A stretch of DNA of 8,679 bases, taken from assembly GCA_004525275.1 (NCBI GenBank), contig SPCO01000049.1, forward strand, positions 1 to 8,679, written 5' to 3'. The translations under genes and the position numbers were made by a program. Under the pieces are notes generated by a model that was not told the origin of the DNA, ran no database searches, and worked only from the letters and a program-made list of their open reading frames with translations. The DNA is from Thermomicrobiales bacterium. Its GTDB lineage: Bacteria; Chloroflexota; Limnocylindria; Limnocylindrales; CSP1-4. Shown here one piece after another: positions 6,287 through 8,679 of the stretch. How positions within the stretch are numbered: the stretch's first letter is position 1; every line of letters begins with the position of its first letter.

Positions 6287-7531
6287 GTGACCGACCGGTC
6301 CACCACGCGACTCCTGTCCGGCCCGAGCCTTGCCGGCGCGGCCGAGGGTCTCGGCAGCCACACGTCGCGCCTGGGACCGCTTCCGCGAGGGATCGATTCG
6401 TCGAGTCTGGTGACTGAACTCGAGGCGAGCGGTCTGCTCGGGCGAGGCGGTGCGGGTTTCCCGGTCGGCCGCAAATGGCGGGCGCTGGCGGAGCGTCCGA
6501 CCGGTCGAGCTGTGATCGTGGCGAACGGCGCGGAGGGCGAGCCGGCGAGCCTCAAGGATCGGGTCCTGATGGCACATCGACCGCATCTCGTGCTCGATGG
6601 GGCGATTCTCGCCGCGAATGCGATCGACGCCGATGAGATCGTCCTGTACATCGGGCAGGAGCACAAAGCCGCGGTCGAATCGATTGGCCGGGCCATCGAC
6701 GAGCGACGCGGCGGCGTCCGACAGCCGATTCGTCTCGTGCAGGCGCCGATCGGGTACGTCGCCGGAGAAGCATCGGCGGCGGTGAACTACATCAACACAC
6801 GCGATGCTCGACCGACGACCACGCCACCACGTGTCTCCGAGCACGGCGTGGATGGTGGTCCTACCCTGGTCCAGAACGTCGAGAGCCTCGCCTACGCAGC
6901 CCTCATCGTGCGGTTCGGCGCACATTGGTATCGGACAGCTGGTCGTCTCGAGTCACCGGGGACGGCCCTGATCACCGTCGGCGGCGCGGCCGGCGAGGGC
7001 GGGGTGCGGGAGGTCGAGCTTGGCATCACGGTCGGGGAGATCGCCGACGCCGAAGCGACGCCGCCAGGGCGCATCCAGGCGGTCCTGCTGGGTGGCTATT
7101 TCGGGACATGGGCGTCGGTGCGAGATGTCCGGCAGATGCCGCTCGATCCGGCCGAGATGAAACGCCGTGGGCTGACGTTCGGCTGCGGTATCGTCGGGCT
7201 GTTGCCGACGGGTACGTGTGGGGTCGTGGCCACGGCCGGGATCATGGCGTACCTCGCCAAAGAGAGTGCCGGCCAATGCGGCCCGTGCGTGCATGGTCTG
7301 CGGGCCATCGGCGATGCGACGGGCCGGCTGGCCAGCGGTCAGGCGGGTGCGAGTGAGGTCGTCGATATCGAACGTTGGGCCTCGCAGATCGGCGGTCGGG
7401 GTGCCTGCCACCACCCCGACGGCGCCATCCAGCTGATGACCAGCGCGATGAACGTGTTCGGTGACGAGTTCATCCAGCACGCCCGAACGGGGCGTTGTTC
7501 CGTGACTGGGTCCAGGATCGCGGCGGCCTAG
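6287..7531 (+). CDS. NuoF-like FMN/NADH-binding flavoprotein (complex I 51-kDa subunit family), free-standing
   Basis: This 414-residue protein starts at a GTG with GGAG at 6278-6281, five bases upstream. It follows the NuoF plan: the FMN-binding glycine-rich loop GRGGAGFPVGRKW (52-64); NGAEGEPASLKDR (80-92), matching the NADEGEP motif; GYVAGEASAAVNYI (157-170), matching GEETAL; PTLVQNVESLA (192-202); an SLBB-like stretch (about 226-300); and a C-terminal iron-sulfur region. There, ESAGQCGPC (326-334) has Ala328 where NuoF has the first cluster Cys; C331, C334 and C374 (GRGACHHPDG) remain. The Asp of NADEGEP and the second Glu of GEE are also replaced. No NuoE or NuoG gene is adjacent, so it is not part of an ordinary complex I operon. 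It likely passes electrons between a nucleotide or other donor and the ferredoxin encoded next. From memory, similar NuoF-like/ferredoxin pairs occur in actinobacteria. Confidence 0.88.
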   Translation: MTDRSTTRLLSGPSLAGAAEGLGSHTSRLGPLPRGIDSSSLVTELEASGLLGRGGAGFPVGRKWRALAERPTGRAVIVANGAEGEPASLKDRVLMAHRPHLVLDGAILAANAIDADEIVLYIGQEHKAAVESIGRAIDERRGGVRQPIRLVQAPIGYVAGEASAAVNYINTRDARPTTTPPRVSEHGVDGGPTLVQNVESLAYAALIVRFGAHWYRTAGRLESPGTALITVGGAAGEGGVREVELGITVGEIADAEATPPGRIQAVLLGGYFGTWASVRDVRQMPLDPAEMKRRGLTFGCGIVGLLPTGTCGVVATAGIMAYLAKESAGQCGPCVHGLRAIGDATGRLASGQAGASEVVDIERWASQIGGRGACHHPDGAIQLMTSAMNVFGDEFIQHARTGRCSVTGSRIAAA

Positions 7532-7753
7532 ATGGACGTGACATTGCGGGTCGACTGGATCTTGTGTGACGGATATGGCCTGTGTGGCGATCTCCTGCCC
7601 GACCTGATCGACCTGGACGAGTGGCGGTACCCGATCCTGAGCCCGGAGCCGGTCGAGCGCGGTCGTCTAAGTGACGCTCAGCGAGCCATCGACTGTTGTC
7701 CGATGAAGGCACTCAAGCTCGAGTCCGAGACGGTGCGCCGCCGACCAGGCTAG
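7532..7753 (+). CDS. Small ferredoxin, probably 3Fe-4S type
   Basis: The 73-residue protein has C12-DGYGL-C18 near the N-terminus and C55-C56-P57 near the C-terminus. The C-x5-C pattern, with Tyr15 where a 4Fe-4S ferredoxin would have its second Cys, and the final CP match the small ferredoxins that carry one 3Fe-4S cluster, such as cytochrome P450 partners. C12, C18 and C56 are the likely ligands; C55 is extra. The ATG follows the TAG of the NuoF-like gene with no gap, and the only Shine-Dalgarno-like AGGA (7514-7517) is 14 bases away, so translation is probably coupled to the upstream gene. The likely role is a soluble cytoplasmic electron carrier paired with the flavoprotein. The final acceptor (P450, reductase or membrane protein) is not encoded in this window. 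Confidence 0.88.
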   Translation: MDVTLRVDWILCDGYGLCGDLLPDLIDLDEWRYPILSPEPVERGRLSDAQRAIDCCPMKALKLESETVRRRPG

Positions 7754-7817
7754 GAGGCTCCCGCCCGCCGAAACGCGGGGAAGCGCGGCTGCCGCTCGGG
7801 CGTCGCCCCGGTCGGCA

Positions 7818-7823
7818 TAAGAT
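7818..7823 (+). promoter_or_regulatory. Possible -10 box upstream of the cyclase gene
   Basis: TAAGAT matches four of six bases of TATAAT and is followed by five bases (GCGGC) and then an ATG at 7829. This is the same spacing as at 1812-1823 and would suit a leaderless start. No -35 box was recognised in the GC-rich sequence upstream. Confidence 0.3.
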
Positions 7824-7828
7824 GCGGC

Positions 7829-7846
7829 ATGGTGATGCCTCGATGA
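7829..7846 (+). CDS. Candidate five-codon leader ORF overlapping the cyclase start
   Basis: The codons read M-V-M-P-R-stop. The TGA at 7844-7846 overlaps the cyclase ATG at 7843 as ATGA, the usual geometry for translational coupling. A -10-like TAAGAT sits five bases before its ATG, so it could be the first codon of a leaderless message. A frame this short can arise by chance, so it is only a candidate. Confidence 0.25.
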   Translation: MVMPR

Positions 7847-8679
7847 ACTGCCTCGCGTGCGGGTCGCTGAACGAGGACGGCCGCAAATTCTGCGGCGAGT
7901 GCGGTGCTGCCCTCGGACGAACCTGCGCCGCATGCGGCGCCGCGAACCCGCCGACGGTCAAGTTCTGCGGGGAATGCGGGTCCCCGCTCCAGGGCTCGAC
8001 GCTAGCGTCTGTCGGAGCGCCGACCGACCAGGCGTCCGGTGGTACCGAGCGTCGTCTCGTCTCGGTCCTGTTCCTCGACCTGGTCGGGTTCACGGCGCTG
8101 TCCGAGCAGCGCGACGCCGAGGACGTTCGGGCGCTCCTCGGCGCCTACTTCGATACCGCGCGAACGATCATCGAGCGTCACGGCGGGGCCGTCGAGAAGT
8201 TCATCGGCGACGCCGTGATGGCCGTGTGGGGGGCGCCCGTCGCCCACGAGGACGATGCCGAGCGGGCGGTCCGCACGGCGCTCGAGCTGGTCGACGGGGT
8301 CCAGGCGTTGGGCGAAGCCGAAGGCGTGCCGCTCAAGGCCCGGGGCGGCGTCCTGACCGGCGAGGCCGCCACGGTTCGCGGCGCCGTCGCAGAGGGCATG
8401 GTCACCGGCGATATGGTCAACACCGCCTCGCGCTTGCAGTCAGCCGCCGACCCGGGGACGGTCTACGTCGGCGAGGCGACCTTCCGGGCCGCGTCCCGGG
8501 CCATCGCGTTCGAAGCGGTCGGTGCCCTCACGCTGAAAGGGAAGGAGGCCCCCGTCCTGGCCTGGCGTGCCCTGCGGGTGGTCGCCGATCGAGGCGGTGC
8601 GAACCGGATGGCTATCGAGCCGCCATTCGTCGGCCGGACCGAGGAACTCCGTCTGCTGAAGGAACTCTTCCATGCGACG
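7843..8679 (+). CDS. Double zinc-ribbon class III nucleotide cyclase with ATPase domain (3' end outside window)
   Basis: The frame is open for 279 codons to the window end with no stop. Two zinc ribbons come first: C3-x2-C6/C17-x2-C20 and C28-x2-C31/C42-x2-C45. After a linker (50-68), a class III adenylate/guanylate cyclase domain spans about 70-240. It has metal-binding Asp79 (FLDLVGFTALSE) and Asp123 (KFIGDAVMAVWGAP), the usual 44 residues apart; Lys119 at the purine-contact position; and Asn193 and Arg197 (GDMVNTASRL) for the transition state. Met186 stands where canonical adenylate cyclases have Asp, so nucleotide specificity is uncertain. PPFVGRTEELRLLKELF (260-276) is the typical start of a P-loop ATPase module; the rest, probably ATPase plus TPR, is cut off. 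ATG 7843 is chosen because the first ribbon begins at once and GGTGA lies seven bases upstream; an in-frame ATG at 7822 would add seven residues. It is probably a cytoplasmic cyclic-nucleotide signalling protein. Confidence 0.88.
   Translation, partial: MNCLACGSLNEDGRKFCGECGAALGRTCAACGAANPPTVKFCGECGSPLQGSTLASVGAPTDQASGGTERRLVSVLFLDLVGFTALSEQRDAEDVRALLGAYFDTARTIIERHGGAVEKFIGDAVMAVWGAPVAHEDDAERAVRTALELVDGVQALGEAEGVPLKARGGVLTGEAATVRGAVAEGMVTGDMVNTASRLQSAADPGTVYVGEATFRAASRAIAFEAVGALTLKGKEAPVLAWRALRVVADRGGANRMAIEPPFVGRTEELRLLKELFHAT

Noticed and set aside
7763..7801. GCCCG...CGGGC potential terminator after the ferredoxin gene
   Set aside because: A five-base stem with a 29-base loop and no T-run is too weak to call a terminator.
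7822..7842. Alternative in-frame start ATG at 7822 for the cyclase gene
   Set aside because: It would add seven residues with no domain value and lacks a ribosome site; the zinc ribbon begins right after the ATG at 7843.

Overview
The window is GC-rich (about two-thirds G+C by eye) and every credible gene lies on the + strand, closely packed. High GC, many GTG starts, F420/FMN-type luciferase-like oxidoreductases, Zn-ribbon/cyclase/ATPase/TPR signalling proteins and a free-standing NuoF-like protein with a small ferredoxin suggest an actinomycete-like or high-GC Chloroflexota-type bacterium. This placement is inference; there is no rRNA or marker gene to settle it. No tRNA, rRNA, CRISPR array, insertion sequence or phage gene was seen, and no gene-free stretch exceeds 300 bases (the longest is 6124-6286).

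Layout. (1) 3-1790 is the C-terminal part of a large ATPase/TPR signalling protein whose start lies outside the window. (2) 1823-2737 and 2761-3672 are two tandem, divergent luciferase-like oxidoreductases, probably one transcript. (3) 3782-6123 is a signalling cluster: a secreted protein made of two Cys-containing Fn3-like repeats, an ECF sigma factor, and a single-pass membrane anti-sigma-like protein overlapping the sigma gene by four bases. The membrane protein carries a FecR-like region, a Pro/Thr/Ser-rich linker and a C-terminal Fn3-like domain of the same general build as the secreted protein's repeats. (4) 6287-7753 is a two-gene redox unit: a NuoF-like flavoprotein lacking the first Cys of the usual iron-sulfur motif, and a directly abutting 73-aa ferredoxin with a 3Fe-4S-type motif. 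(5) 7843 to the end is the N-terminal part of a double zinc-ribbon class III nucleotide cyclase that runs into the start of an ATPase domain.

Most interesting is cluster 3. It looks like a cell-surface sensing ECF system in which a secreted protein and the sensor's outer domain share a fold, so they may be ligand and receptor, or two parts of one envelope structure. Also notable are the altered NuoF-like protein with its ferredoxin, a strong inverted repeat at 6153-6174 between the two units, and a five-codon reading frame (7829-7846) that has a -10-like box just upstream and ends in an ATGA overlap with the cyclase start.
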